Below, in pieces: positions 51,601-60,344 of a stretch of DNA of 64,000 bases. Location of the stretch: contig JADHOC010000008.1 in NCBI GenBank assembly GCA_016779205.1, forward strand, positions 62,001 through 126,000, given 5' to 3'. The notes below the pieces were generated by a model. That model saw only the letters and a list, made by a program, of their open reading frames with translations. It was not told where the DNA came from and did not search any database. Both the position numbers and the translations under genes were made by a program. The stretch comes from Planctomycetota bacterium. Its GTDB lineage: Bacteria > Planctomycetota > UBA1135 > GCA-002686595. Within the stretch, counting starts at the first letter, position 1. Every line of letters begins with the position of its first letter.

Positions 51601-53268
51601 TCAGCCGAGGCGCTTGCCGACGGCCTCGATCAGGGCCTCTTCCCGGCTCCGGGCCTCCTCCTCGAGGGAGGTGGCCTCGGCGAGGAACGCCGCCTTGGCG
51701 GCCTCGTCCTCGAGGTCCTGGGCGTTGATGCGCACGTTCAGCCCGGCGCCGAGCACGGCCGTGCGGATGCAGAGCGCCCCCACGGCGGCGTCCGAGAGGG
51801 AGGCGTCCATGCCCTTCTCTGCCATGGCCTCGCAGATGCCCATGGCCTCGAGGGAGGTGCGCATCACGCGCAGGGGAACCTCGATGGCGTAGCGGGTGGC
51901 GTCCTGGATCGCCGCGGCGCGGTGGGCCTCGTCGGCCTTCCAGGCCGCCATGATCCGGTTGAAGGCCTCGGTGTCCTCGTCGACCATGTCCAGCAGGGTG
52001 TCGTGGCAGCGCTTGCCGGCGACGGCGACATCGGAGAACTCCTCCCACCGGTCGTCCCACCCGCGCTTGTGGCTGGAGAGGTTGGCGACCATGGTGCCGA
52101 GGGCCGCGCCCAGGGCCCCGACCGCCGCGGCCACGGAGCCGCCGCCGGGGGCGGGGGACTCCGACGCGGTCTCGTGCACGATCTCCTCCACGGTCATGTC
52201 CACCAGGCGCTTGCTGGCGCCGTCGCGGATGGCGTACTCGATGACGCGCTTCTGGGGGTCGAAGGGGCTCAGCTCGTCGAGCCCCATGGTGCGCACCGCG
52301 ATCTTGATGAGCTCCGCGTCGCTCACGCCCAGGGAGCGGCCCTGCTTGGCGAGGTAGTGGCGGCCCGCGTCGAGCAGGACGGCGAGGGGCACGAGCCCGA
52401 CGATCTCCGAACCCGTGACCCGGATGCCGCGGGCGGCGGCGCGCGTCTCGCAGGCGTCGAAGGCGGCGTGGACCGGCGTGACGGAGAGGTCGGTGAGGTT
52501 CATGGAGATCTGCGCGACCCCGTACTCCTCGATGAACCACCCGATGCCCTTGCAGGCCTTGAGCAGGCCGGGCTTCCAGACCGGGTCGCCGTTGGCGTCC
52601 CGGACGACCTCGCCGGTGAGGGGGTCCGGCTCGCGCAGGATGCGGCCCTTCTCGCGGACGTCGAAGGCGATGGCATTGGCGCGCCGGGATGAGGTGGTGT
52701 TCAGGTTGACGTTGTAGGCCACGAGGAAGTCGCGGGCGCTGACGGCGGTGGCCCCGGTGCGCGGCTGGAACTCGGCGGGGCCGAAGTCAGGCTTCCACTC
52801 GTCGGTGCCGACGCGGGCGGCGAGGCCCTCGTACTCACCGGCGCGGACCACCGCGAGGTTGCGGCGCTCGTCACAGAAGGCCGCGTTCTCGTAGCAGTAG
52901 ATCGTCAGGCCGACCTCCTCGCCCAGGCGCCGGGCAAGGGTCCGCGCGTGCTCGACCGTCTCCTCCATGGTGATGCCCGACACGGGCACGAGGGGGCACA
53001 CGTCCATGCCGCCGAAGCGCGGGTGCTCCCCGCTGTGGGTCGACATGTCGATGAGCTCCGCGCCGACGCGCGCGGCCTGGACCGCCGCCTCGATCACCGG
53101 CTCGGGCTCGCCCACGAAGGTGAACACCGTGCGGTTCGTGGCCTTGCCCGGGTCCACGTCCAGGAGGGTCACGCCGTCCACGGCGCGCACGGCGCTCGAG
53201 ATGGCCTCGAGGACCGCGGGGTCACGACCCTCCGAGAAATTCGGGACGCATTCGATGAGCTTGGCCAT
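51601..53268 (-). CDS. ftcD: Bifunctional glutamate formiminotransferase / formimino-THF cyclodeaminase
   Basis: 555 residues, matching the animal-type fused FTCD length. The N-terminal transferase domain (about 1-330) begins IECVPNFSEGRDP and has HSGEHPRFGGMDVCP with His82 at the catalytic position, and NVNLNTTSSRRANAIAF. The C-terminal cyclodeaminase domain (about 350-555) begins TVEEIVHETASESPAPGGGS, the signature of that fold. The enzyme moves a formimino group from formiminoglutamate to tetrahydrofolate and releases ammonia, giving methenyl-THF in histidine breakdown. No hut genes are nearby. It stands alone on the minus strand, divergent from the GNAT gene with a 201-bp upstream region. 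Confidence 0.95.
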   Translation of the reverse strand: MAKLIECVPNFSEGRDPAVLEAISSAVRAVDGVTLLDVDPGKATNRTVFTFVGEPEPVIEAAVQAARVGAELIDMSTHSGEHPRFGGMDVCPLVPVSGITMEETVEHARTLARRLGEEVGLTIYCYENAAFCDERRNLAVVRAGEYEGLAARVGTDEWKPDFGPAEFQPRTGATAVSARDFLVAYNVNLNTTSSRRANAIAFDVREKGRILREPDPLTGEVVRDANGDPVWKPGLLKACKGIGWFIEEYGVAQISMNLTDLSVTPVHAAFDACETRAAARGIRVTGSEIVGLVPLAVLLDAGRHYLAKQGRSLGVSDAELIKIAVRTMGLDELSPFDPQKRVIEYAIRDGASKRLVDMTVEEIVHETASESPAPGGGSVAAAVGALGAALGTMVANLSSHKRGWDDRWEEFSDVAVAGKRCHDTLLDMVDEDTEAFNRIMAAWKADEAHRAAAIQDATRYAIEVPLRVMRTSLEAMGICEAMAEKGMDASLSDAAVGALCIRTAVLGAGLNVRINAQDLEDEAAKAAFLAEATSLEEEARSREEALIEAVGKRLG

Positions 53269-53469
53269 ATGGGGTGATGGGGCGCCGGAGGGGCGCGGTG
53301 GAGGGTGCCGGGTAGAGAGCCGAGGAGGGTGCTCGGCGTCGGGGGCGGCCCACGGGAGCGGGCTGGGCGGACCGTTCTATCAGACCGATCCCGGCGCGTC
53401 TCGCGGGTAGGTGCGGTCGAACCGAGTCCCGGACCGCTACCATCTCGGCACGGCAACACCTGACGACCC

Positions 53470-54555
53470 ATGACCCAGCCTGATTCACCCGCCTCGCCCC
53501 GCGCCGCCACCCCGGCGGACCGGGACGCCCAGGCCGCCCTCTTCGACCGCTGCTTCGACCGGCAGGACGGGGGAGCGGTGCTCCCCTGGCGCTACGACCA
53601 GGGGCCCCACGGGGCGGCTCTCACGACCGTGGTCGAGGGCGAGGGGGGGCTCGTGGCGAGCTACGCCTGCGGACCCCGGCGGCTCGCGGGGGACGCCGAG
53701 GTGCTCGTGGGCGAGACCGGCGACGTCATGACGGCCCCCGAGGCCCGCGGCGGCGGCCTCTTCTCCGGCCTCGACCGGGCGACCATGGCGTCCGCGCGAG
53801 AGGCCGGCTGGCCCGTGGTCTTCGGGCTCCCGAACCGGGCCTCGGCGCACATCTTCGTCCGGGACCTCGGCTGGGAGGAGGTGGGCCAGCTGCGGCCGTG
53901 GACGTTCGTGCTGGTGAGCGACGCGGGGGCCCGCGCCGAGCGCATGAAGGTCAGCCGCCTCGCCGCCGCGACGGTGCCCTGGACGGCGTGGCGCGGCACC
54001 ATGGCCCGGGGCCGGCTGCGCAAGCGCTTCTTCGCGAAGTGCAACGTCGTGCCCATCGCGCGCTTCAAGCCCGAGGCAGACGCCGTGGCGGACACCGTGG
54101 CCGCGCGCCACCCCTGGTTCATCCGGCGGGACCACGAGTACATGAACTGGCGCTTCGTCGACGCGCCCTCCGGCCGCTTCCGGTGCCACGGGGTCTATCA
54201 GCCCGACGGCTCCATGTGCGGCTGGTGCGTGGTGCAGCTCCCCGAGCGCGGCGAGACCGCCGGCTATGTGGTGGACCTCGTGGCGGTGGATGACGTCGCC
54301 TTCGCGGCCGCCCTGGAGGCGGGCCTCGGGCACCTGCGCAAGGCGGGCGCCTCGGTGGCGCGGGCCCACGCGGTGGTGGGGTCGGGCTGGGAGCGCGAGC
54401 TCAAGGCCTCGGGCTTCCGTCCCTCCAAGGCCGAGGACGTGCGCCCCATCATCCTCCACGTCCTCGACGACGCCCACCCGATCACCCCGGTGGCGCGGCA
54501 GCCCGCCAGGTGGTTCTGGACCGACGCCGACCGTGACGCGGAGCTGATCGGCTGA
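53470..54555 (+). CDS. GNAT-fold acyltransferase-like protein
   Basis: 361 residues. The N-terminal about 170 residues are a GNAT domain: SYACGPRRLAG, then GDVMTAPEARGGGLFSGLDRA with the R-G-G-G acyl-CoA loop, then VVFGLPNRASAHIFVRDLGW. The second half may be another degenerate GNAT domain (HPWFIRRDHEYMNWRFVDAP, CGWCVVQLPERGETAGYVVD). Relatives N-acylate amino sugars or act as FemAB-type enzymes in polysaccharide loci. The next gene, a deacetylase, starts 10 nt after the stop, so acyl exchange on an amino sugar is a reasonable inference. ATG 53470 follows a divergent spacer. Confidence 0.8.
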   Translation: MTQPDSPASPRAATPADRDAQAALFDRCFDRQDGGAVLPWRYDQGPHGAALTTVVEGEGGLVASYACGPRRLAGDAEVLVGETGDVMTAPEARGGGLFSGLDRATMASAREAGWPVVFGLPNRASAHIFVRDLGWEEVGQLRPWTFVLVSDAGARAERMKVSRLAAATVPWTAWRGTMARGRLRKRFFAKCNVVPIARFKPEADAVADTVAARHPWFIRRDHEYMNWRFVDAPSGRFRCHGVYQPDGSMCGWCVVQLPERGETAGYVVDLVAVDDVAFAAALEAGLGHLRKAGASVARAHAVVGSGWERELKASGFRPSKAEDVRPIILHVLDDAHPITPVARQPARWFWTDADRDAELIG

Positions 54556-54565
54556 GGCCGGCGCC

Positions 54566-55651
54566 GTGGGGCTCAAGCACCGCATCAAGTCGGGCCTGCG
54601 GGGCCTGTACGCCCGCGCCCTCTGGGGCTCGGGGCTGCATCGGCTCGTGGACCGGCTCTCCCGGCCGCGGCTGCTCGTGCTCTACGGTCATTGCGTCGAC
54701 CAGCCGGCCACCAACGGGTCCCTCGACGCCGACATGAAGATCAGCGGCGGGCGGCTGGGGGAGATCCTCGGCGCGCTCGGGCGCAGCCACGACCTCGTGA
54801 CCCTCGGCGAAGGCCTCCAGCGGCTCCGTTCCGGCGACGCCCGGCGCTCCATGGTCGCGCTGACCATGGACGACGGCTACCGCGACAACCTCCACGACCT
54901 CGTCCCGCTCCTGGAGCGGACCGGGGGGCGGGCCACGGTCTTCCTGGAGGGCGGCGCCGTCGCTGCGCGCGAGCTCCCCTGGCTCCACGCCCTGGGCTGG
55001 CTGGTCGGCCGCGTCGGGGCGGAGGAGGCCGCGACCCGGGTCGCCTCCCGGCTCGGCGACGCCCCGGGGTCGCCCGCGGGGGTCACCGAAGCTGGCGCCC
55101 TCAAGCGCAGGCTCAAGTACGAGGCGGACCCCGGGCCCAGGGACGCCGCCCTCGCGGCGCTCGTGCAGGAGGAGGGCGGCGACCCCGCGGAGATCGTGGA
55201 CGCCCTGTACCTCTCCCACGAGGAGGCTCGCGCCCTCGCCGCGGCCGGTCCCGTGGAGGTCGGCGGTCACACGGCCCATCACCCCGTGCTCTCGCGGCTG
55301 GACGCGGCGGGTCAGGAGGAGGAGATCGCGGGCGGCGCGGCGCTCCTCCGGGACCTCTTCGGGGAGGAGACGCCCGCCGCGGGGGCGGCGCCCCTGGGGT
55401 CCTCGGGCCACGTCTTCGCCTACCCCTACGGTCGGCGCTGGGACTTCGACGACCGGAGCCCCTCGGCGGTGCGTGCTGCGGGTTACGCCTGCGCCGTGAC
55501 GACGCACGCCGGCGTCAACCACGCCACGACCGACCCCTACCGGCTGAAGCGCTGGCCGATCCACGACGGGACCCGCCTGCACGAGGTGGGCACCGAGGCC
55601 TCCGGCGGCTTCGAGCTCCTCCGCCGCCTGGGGATCGACCTCGTGGAGTGA
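54566..55651 (+). CDS. Polysaccharide deacetylase (CE4/NodB fold)
   Basis: 361 residues, start GTG 54566. The catalytic motifs are complete: ALTMDDGYRDN with D102-D103 (base and metal ligand), GGHTAHHPVLSRL with the H-x3-H metal pair, and FAYPYGRRWDF (motif 3). A helical insertion of about 100 residues lies between motifs 1 and 2, as in exopolysaccharide-type CE4 proteins. There is no signal peptide, so it probably acts in the cytoplasm or on a membrane-associated intermediate, removing N- or O-acetyl groups from the glycan. It is adjacent to the GNAT gene (10-nt gap), probably one transcript. Confidence 0.92.
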   Translation: MGLKHRIKSGLRGLYARALWGSGLHRLVDRLSRPRLLVLYGHCVDQPATNGSLDADMKISGGRLGEILGALGRSHDLVTLGEGLQRLRSGDARRSMVALTMDDGYRDNLHDLVPLLERTGGRATVFLEGGAVAARELPWLHALGWLVGRVGAEEAATRVASRLGDAPGSPAGVTEAGALKRRLKYEADPGPRDAALAALVQEEGGDPAEIVDALYLSHEEARALAAAGPVEVGGHTAHHPVLSRLDAAGQEEEIAGGAALLRDLFGEETPAAGAAPLGSSGHVFAYPYGRRWDFDDRSPSAVRAAGYACAVTTHAGVNHATTDPYRLKRWPIHDGTRLHEVGTEASGGFELLRRLGIDLVE

Positions 55652-55697
55652 GGCCCCGTGGGGTTAGATACCGCGGAGTGGGGCCCCGCGGCGCCCC

Positions 55698-55826
55698 TCA
55701 GTGGGTCTCGTACCCGGTGGGGCCGGAGTAGGCCCCGCCGCCCGAGGTGTAGAGGTAGACGGCCACGGCGACGAAGATGGCCACGGGGACGGCGATCCAG
55801 ATCCAGTTCTCGCGAAGGAAGCGCAT
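55698..55826 (-). CDS. 42-aa single-pass membrane protein
   Basis: A tiny frame from ATG at 55826 to TGA at 55698: MRFLRENWIWIAVPVAIFVA, then VAVYLYTSGG and a short polar tail ending YETH. The pattern, charged N-terminus, Trp pair, one 20-residue hydrophobic helix and a Gly-rich tail, is like the 40-60-residue membrane proteins that accompany carbamoyltransferase/SGNH loci (DUF5989-type), although it lacks the typical APFIYTLF end. There is no clear ribosome-binding site. It sits between the deacetylase and the SGNH gene on the opposite strand. Protein-like composition in GC-rich DNA makes it likely real. Confidence 0.6.
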   Translation of the reverse strand: MRFLRENWIWIAVPVAIFVAVAVYLYTSGGGAYSGPTGYETH

Positions 55827-55899
55827 GGTGAGGGGGTCTCGGTGAGAGCCACCACAGTATCCCCGGCTCGGGCGCCTGGTGGGGATACACTCCTGGCAG

Positions 55900-57024
55900 A
55901 TGAAGCGGATCCTGTCTCGACTTGCCCTCTCCGCGGGGGTCTTTCTCGCCCTGCTCGGTGGAACGGAAGTGGTGCTGCGCGCCCAGGGCTATGGGGCCAT
56001 CCCCTCCGTGTGGTTCGACCCGGAGGTCGGCACGCGCTTCCACCCCGGCCAGACCCGCCAGATCCTCGCCGCAGGCGGCGTCTTCATGCATTCGGCCGAG
56101 ATCAACGACCTCGGCTTCCGCGGCCAACTGCCGGACCCCGAGCTCGATGGCGACGGCGGCCTGCGCGTGGTCTGCCTGGGCGACTCGTTCACCTTTGGCT
56201 GGGGCGTCGAGGACGCAGACACCTACCCCGTTCAGCTTGAGGCTGCCCTCGAGGAGGTCCTGGCGGCCCGCGTGGCCGGTGATACGGCGCACTCCGGGCC
56301 GCGGCGGAGCCCCGTCGGCGCGGAGGTGCTGAACGTCGGGCTGCCCGGCTATAACACCTGGCAGGAGCATCGGCTCTACGAGAAGCTCGTTCGACCGATG
56401 GCTCCGGATGTGGTCGTCCTCGGCTGGTACCTGAACGACCTCGACCCGCTGAGCTACGGGGTGACCGGCACCCTGGCGCCCCTTGACCACCCGCTGGCGG
56501 GCACGGCGCTGCTGGACTACTGGGTTCGGAAGCTGCGCAAGAAGTACCCCAGGTTCGAGTTCGAGGGCTTCGACCAGGCGGCCGCCCAGGAGATCAAGCC
56601 CTACTACGACCAGAACCGGCCGCTGGTGGAGCACAACAGCGGGCACCCCGAGGCGCGCCCCTACGTGGAGCGCAACCTCGCGGACCTCGGCGCGCTGCTC
56701 GACGACATCAAGGCAGACGGGGTGACGCCCGTCCTGACCATCTTCCCGTCGGTGGGCCAGGTCGACGCCCTGAAGGCGGCGCGGGCGGACAAGCCCGCCG
56801 CGGAGTACGAGGCGGACCTCGCCATCATCGCTCGCATCCAGCGCGACCTGACCGAGTTCGCGGGGCCCAAGGGGGTCGCCGTCGTGGACCTCCTCGTGCC
56901 CTTCATGGACAGCGACGTCAGGCCCTACGGTGAGGTGGACCAGAGCCACCCCAGCGTGCACGGGTACGGCATCGCCGCGTGGGCCGTGCTCGAGGCGCTC
57001 GTGGCGGGCGGCCTGCTCGACTGA
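55900..57024 (+). CDS. Membrane-anchored SGNH hydrolase-like protein
   Basis: 374 residues. ATG 55900 gives MKRILSRLALSAGVFLALLG, an N-terminal anchor. The SGNH motifs are visible: block I VVCLGDSFTFG with nucleophile Ser96, block II GLPGYNTWQ, block III LNDLDP (Asn) and a C-terminal DQSHPSVHGYG (catalytic Asp/His region). It likely adds or removes an acyl group, such as O-acetyl, on an exported glycan. Its N-terminal architecture and block I position are the same as in the SGNH domain of the fusion protein at 60345-61883, so the two are probably paralogues. Its end faces the minus-strand gene at 57028, 3 bp apart. Confidence 0.87.
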   Translation: MKRILSRLALSAGVFLALLGGTEVVLRAQGYGAIPSVWFDPEVGTRFHPGQTRQILAAGGVFMHSAEINDLGFRGQLPDPELDGDGGLRVVCLGDSFTFGWGVEDADTYPVQLEAALEEVLAARVAGDTAHSGPRRSPVGAEVLNVGLPGYNTWQEHRLYEKLVRPMAPDVVVLGWYLNDLDPLSYGVTGTLAPLDHPLAGTALLDYWVRKLRKKYPRFEFEGFDQAAAQEIKPYYDQNRPLVEHNSGHPEARPYVERNLADLGALLDDIKADGVTPVLTIFPSVGQVDALKAARADKPAAEYEADLAIIARIQRDLTEFAGPKGVAVVDLLVPFMDSDVRPYGEVDQSHPSVHGYGIAAWAVLEALVAGGLLD

Positions 57025-57027
57025 CCG

Positions 57028-57363
57028 TCAGCGCGGCCGCAGGAGCGAGCCGTGCATGCGCGTGACGAACTCACGCGCCTCGTCCGAGCCGGCGTCCAGG
57101 TGCGCGGTGAGCTCCTCCAGGGGCCGCGACTCCCAGTAGCCGCGCAGGATCAGCGCGTGCATGGCGCGGACCTGGGCTCGGGGGGCCTCCGCGGTCCGGG
57201 CCCGCTCCAGGAGCTCGTCGGTGGTGGGGGCACCCCGGAGCCCGAGGCCCACGGTCGCGGCGGCCGCCAGGCCGAGGGCGCCTGCGAGGAGCCACTGCGC
57301 GGCGCCCTCGCCGGGCGGGGCCTCCGGGCTGGCCGGAGGGGGGACGTGTTCGGGGGCGGCCAT
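57028..57363 (-). CDS. Small membrane-associated protein of unknown function
   Basis: 111 residues from ATG at 57363. A Pro-rich N-terminus (PPPASPEAPPGEG) precedes one membrane helix (about residues 25-42, LLAGALGLAAAATVGLGL) and a soluble C-terminal half with helical, TPR- or HEAT-like character (TTDELLERARTAEAPRAQ, AMHALILRGYWESRPLEEL). The start overlaps the stop of the upstream GT-C gene (TGATG), suggesting coupling to it. No family recognised. Confidence 0.6.
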   Translation of the reverse strand: MAAPEHVPPPASPEAPPGEGAAQWLLAGALGLAAAATVGLGLRGAPTTDELLERARTAEAPRAQVRAMHALILRGYWESRPLEELTAHLDAGSDEAREFVTRMHGSLLRPR

Positions 57364-58856
57364 CAGAGCTTCTCCAGGGAGGCGAGGGTCGGGCCGATGG
57401 CGAGGGTCCAGCTCCACAGGAGCAGCCCGATCACCGCCACGAACAGGGCGCGACGGAGGAGCCCCCGGAGCGGCGGACGCCGCAGGCTGGCGAGGGCCGC
57501 GGCGGCGGGGACGATCAGGAGCGCCTCGCCGGGCGCGCGGAAGCGCGACATGGCGACCACCAGGGCCAGGGGCGCCGTGGCGGCGCAGGCCGCGCACAGG
57601 AGCCCTGCCGCGCCCGGGTAGAGCGGCACAAGGATCGCGCCGTAGGCGGCGAGCAGGGCCAGCGCCACGACCATGGCGATGGAGATCAGGGTCAGCGGGA
57701 TGCTGAAGGGCCGCGAGGTGAGGACGCTGCAGTAGCCGCCCGTGGCCTTGATCCCCGACGCCGCGGGGTCAGGGGGCGGCATGCGCAGGTAGCGTGTCAT
57801 GTAGGAGAGCGGCGTGAGCAGGTCCGCGACCTTGACGGCCCGCGTGCGCAGGAAGAACCCGGGGTGCGCCGCGATGAAGGCGCGCCCGGTGGCGACCGCG
57901 ACCCGGTTCCGCTCGGCCACGTCCGGGAGGAACTGGAAGGGCCACTGCTCCACGCCCGGAGGAGGCGTGAGGAGGCCCGCGCGGAGCGCCGCGCCGGGGA
58001 CGCCGGCCTCAGGGACCTCGAGTCCCACGTGGTCGAAGTTGATGTAGTCGCGGTTCCACCCCATGTAGGCGTTCAGGCCCGCCGTGCGCCCGAGGAGCTG
58101 GAAGGACCCCTGGTCCGCGCTGGCCCGGGCGGACCAGGGGGCGATGGTCATGGCCGCAGCGCAGGCGAAGAGGGCCGTCCGGCGGAGCCCCGCCGACCAG
58201 CGCGCGGCGCCGCCAGAGGCTCCGGGGCGGCCGAGGGCGACGACGCCCCAGAGCGAGAGGGTCCCGAGCCAGAAGAGGCACGCCTCCTTCGTCAGGCACG
58301 CGAGGCCGACGGCGAACCCCGCGGCCACGAGGGCGGCCGTGGCGCGGCGCCCGCGGAGCTCACCGATGGCCACCGCCAGGAGCAGGGTGCAGGCCGGGAG
58401 CAAGAGGGCGATGGCGAGCCCCTCGCTGAGGAGCACGTGGGCGAAGGGGACGAGGGGGAGGTAGAGCGCGGCGATCCAGCCGGCGCGGCGCCCCGCGCGC
58501 TCGGAGTGAGCACGGGTGGCGAGGGCCATGAGCCACGCGCAGGACCACACCGACAGGACCGTCAACACCACCCGCGCGGCGGTCTCTCCCGCGTCCCCGA
58601 AGAGGGTCACGCAGCCGGCGATCAGGGCCGGGTGCAGGGGCGGCCACTGCCCGGTGTAGGCGCCCAGCTCCGACCAGGCGCGGCCGAGGCCCACGTAGGC
58701 CGGCTCGTCCCCCCGGAAGGCGCCGCCCACGGCGGACATGAGCCAGAGCCCCCGGAGCAGCGCCGCGCACAGGAGCGGGGCGAGCCACCCGGTGGGGAGC
58801 CAGCGGCCGAGGACGGGCGGGCCGGCGGCGTGTTCGATGGTGGGTCGGGGCCTCAT
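57363..58856 (-). CDS. GT-C (PMT/ArnT-like) membrane glycosyltransferase
   Basis: 497 residues from ATG at 58856. Around 10-12 membrane helices and an early acidic pair in GAFRGDEPAYVGLG, the D-E position used by lipid-sugar-dependent GT-C enzymes such as ArnT/PMT to activate the acceptor. The next conserved part is IAALYLPLVPFAHVLLSEGL. A large extracytoplasmic loop follows the fifth to eighth helices (ASADQGSFQLLGRTAGLNAY, NRDYINFDHVGLEVPE). These enzymes take a sugar from a polyprenyl carrier on the outer membrane face and transfer it to a lipid, protein or glycan. A close relative lies directly upstream at 58886-60301, 29 bp away. Confidence 0.87.
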   Translation of the reverse strand: MRPRPTIEHAAGPPVLGRWLPTGWLAPLLCAALLRGLWLMSAVGGAFRGDEPAYVGLGRAWSELGAYTGQWPPLHPALIAGCVTLFGDAGETAARVVLTVLSVWSCAWLMALATRAHSERAGRRAGWIAALYLPLVPFAHVLLSEGLAIALLLPACTLLLAVAIGELRGRRATAALVAAGFAVGLACLTKEACLFWLGTLSLWGVVALGRPGASGGAARWSAGLRRTALFACAAAMTIAPWSARASADQGSFQLLGRTAGLNAYMGWNRDYINFDHVGLEVPEAGVPGAALRAGLLTPPPGVEQWPFQFLPDVAERNRVAVATGRAFIAAHPGFFLRTRAVKVADLLTPLSYMTRYLRMPPPDPAASGIKATGGYCSVLTSRPFSIPLTLISIAMVVALALLAAYGAILVPLYPGAAGLLCAACAATAPLALVVAMSRFRAPGEALLIVPAAAALASLRRPPLRGLLRRALFVAVIGLLLWSWTLAIGPTLASLEKL

Positions 58857-58885
58857 CGTTCGGGGCAACCTACACGAAGCCGCGC

Positions 58886-60301
58886 TCAGCGCAGCGCAGA
58901 GAGCGTCCGTTGAACGGGCTCGAGGGAGGGAATCCAGAGGAGGATCAGGCCCGCACCCGCGAGCGCGGCGAGCCTGGCGCCGGGACGCCGGTCCCCTTCG
59001 CGCGTGCCCGCGATGGCGAGGGCGGCGAAGGCGATGAGCAGTGGGAGCGCCGGCAGTCGGTAGCGGGTCAGGCCGTTCACCAGCGCGGACGCGAGGACGC
59101 CGGCGCAGACCGAGAGGAGGAGGCCGCGGTGGGCGTCGCTGGCCACCATGGCGGTGGCGCCGCGCAGGGCGGCCAGGAGCAGCAGGGGGACCATGAGCAC
59201 GGCCAGCGCGGCGAACAGCCACCGCGACCACCCGCTGGCCAGGGGCGCGCCGGGGTCCGCGAGGCGCAGGCTCCTCACCGGGAAGGAGAGTGGGGAGAGC
59301 AGGTCCACGAGCTCGACGGCGCGGCTCCGGAGGAAGTACAGCGGGTGTCGGGCGGCGAAGCCCAGCCCGGAGGCGACGTTGGCGCGCGCCCGGGCGGCGG
59401 GGGGCCCCTCGGCAGCGGGCGCCCAGGGCTCCGGCGCCGGGCCGCGGATCGCAGCGCGCAGGGCGCCGGGGGCGCGGGCGGGGTCGTCGCCCAGTCCGGC
59501 GAGGTCGTAGTTGACGTCGTGGGCGTTCAGTCCGACGTGGGCGCTCCCGCCGGTGGAGATCGCGACCGGCACCAGCGCTCCGTGGACGGAGGCGTTACGT
59601 AGGGTCCAAGGCAGGATCGTCGCGAGGGTGCACGCCACCAGGGTCAGCGCGGGCCGGACTTGCAGGTGGAGGCCGGGGGCGCCGGGTCGCAGGGCCCAGA
59701 GGGCGAGGAAGGGGAGGAAGAGGAGCGTGCTCTCCCGCACGAGGGTCGAGAGCCCGAGCAGCACGCCGGCCGCGACGAGGCGCCGGGGTCCGGTCGCCTC
59801 CTGCGGCTCGGCCCACGCTCCCTGCGACTCAGCCCACCGGGCGAGGAGCGCGAGGGCCGGGGTGAAGAGCGCGAGGTGGACCGGCTCGGAGAAGAGGAGC
59901 CCGCTGTAGCCCGCGAGGGGCAGGTAGAGGGCCGCGATCCAGGCGGCGAGGACGCCGTTCGCGCGTCCGCCGACGGTGGCGCCCACGACGCCCACCCAGC
60001 CCACGGTCCAGGTCCCCAGGAGCACCTGGAGCCCGCGGAGCGCCGCGCTGGTGGCCTCGCCGAAGATGGCGCCGAGGGCGGCGATCAGGGCGGGGTACCC
60101 GGGAGCCCAGATGCCGTCGTAGCTGCCCTCGAGGCGCAGGCGCTCGCCGAGGAGGAGGTAGGCACGCTCGTCACCGACGGGCTCGGTGCCGGCGAAGGCC
60201 AGGGCCACGGCGGCCCGGACCGCGGCGGCCACCAGCAGCGACGGAATCAGCGCGCGCCACAGGGGCCCCTGCTCTCCGTCGTCCTCTGAACTGGCGGTCA
60301 T
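58886..60301 (-). CDS. GT-C (PMT/ArnT-like) membrane glycosyltransferase
   Basis: 471 residues from ATG at 60301. Same plan as the downstream gene: a first helix, then the acidic motif GTEPVGDERAYLLLGERL, and the paralogous segment WIAALYLPLAGYSGLLFSEPVHLALF. An extracytoplasmic segment with HDVNYDLAGLGDDPAR matches the N-R-D-Y-I-N-F-D region of the other copy. It likely uses a polyprenyl-phosphate sugar donor on the periplasmic side. Tandem arrangement with conserved landmarks suggests duplication followed by divergence, perhaps with different donors. It follows the SGNH-fusion gene after 43 bp. Confidence 0.87.
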   Translation of the reverse strand: MTASSEDDGEQGPLWRALIPSLLVAAAVRAAVALAFAGTEPVGDERAYLLLGERLRLEGSYDGIWAPGYPALIAALGAIFGEATSAALRGLQVLLGTWTVGWVGVVGATVGGRANGVLAAWIAALYLPLAGYSGLLFSEPVHLALFTPALALLARWAESQGAWAEPQEATGPRRLVAAGVLLGLSTLVRESTLLFLPFLALWALRPGAPGLHLQVRPALTLVACTLATILPWTLRNASVHGALVPVAISTGGSAHVGLNAHDVNYDLAGLGDDPARAPGALRAAIRGPAPEPWAPAAEGPPAARARANVASGLGFAARHPLYFLRSRAVELVDLLSPLSFPVRSLRLADPGAPLASGWSRWLFAALAVLMVPLLLLAALRGATAMVASDAHRGLLLSVCAGVLASALVNGLTRYRLPALPLLIAFAALAIAGTREGDRRPGARLAALAGAGLILLWIPSLEPVQRTLSALR

Positions 60302-60344
60302 CGGTGGGGTCGGCGCCGGTCGGACGATCGAGGGGGCCTTCGGA

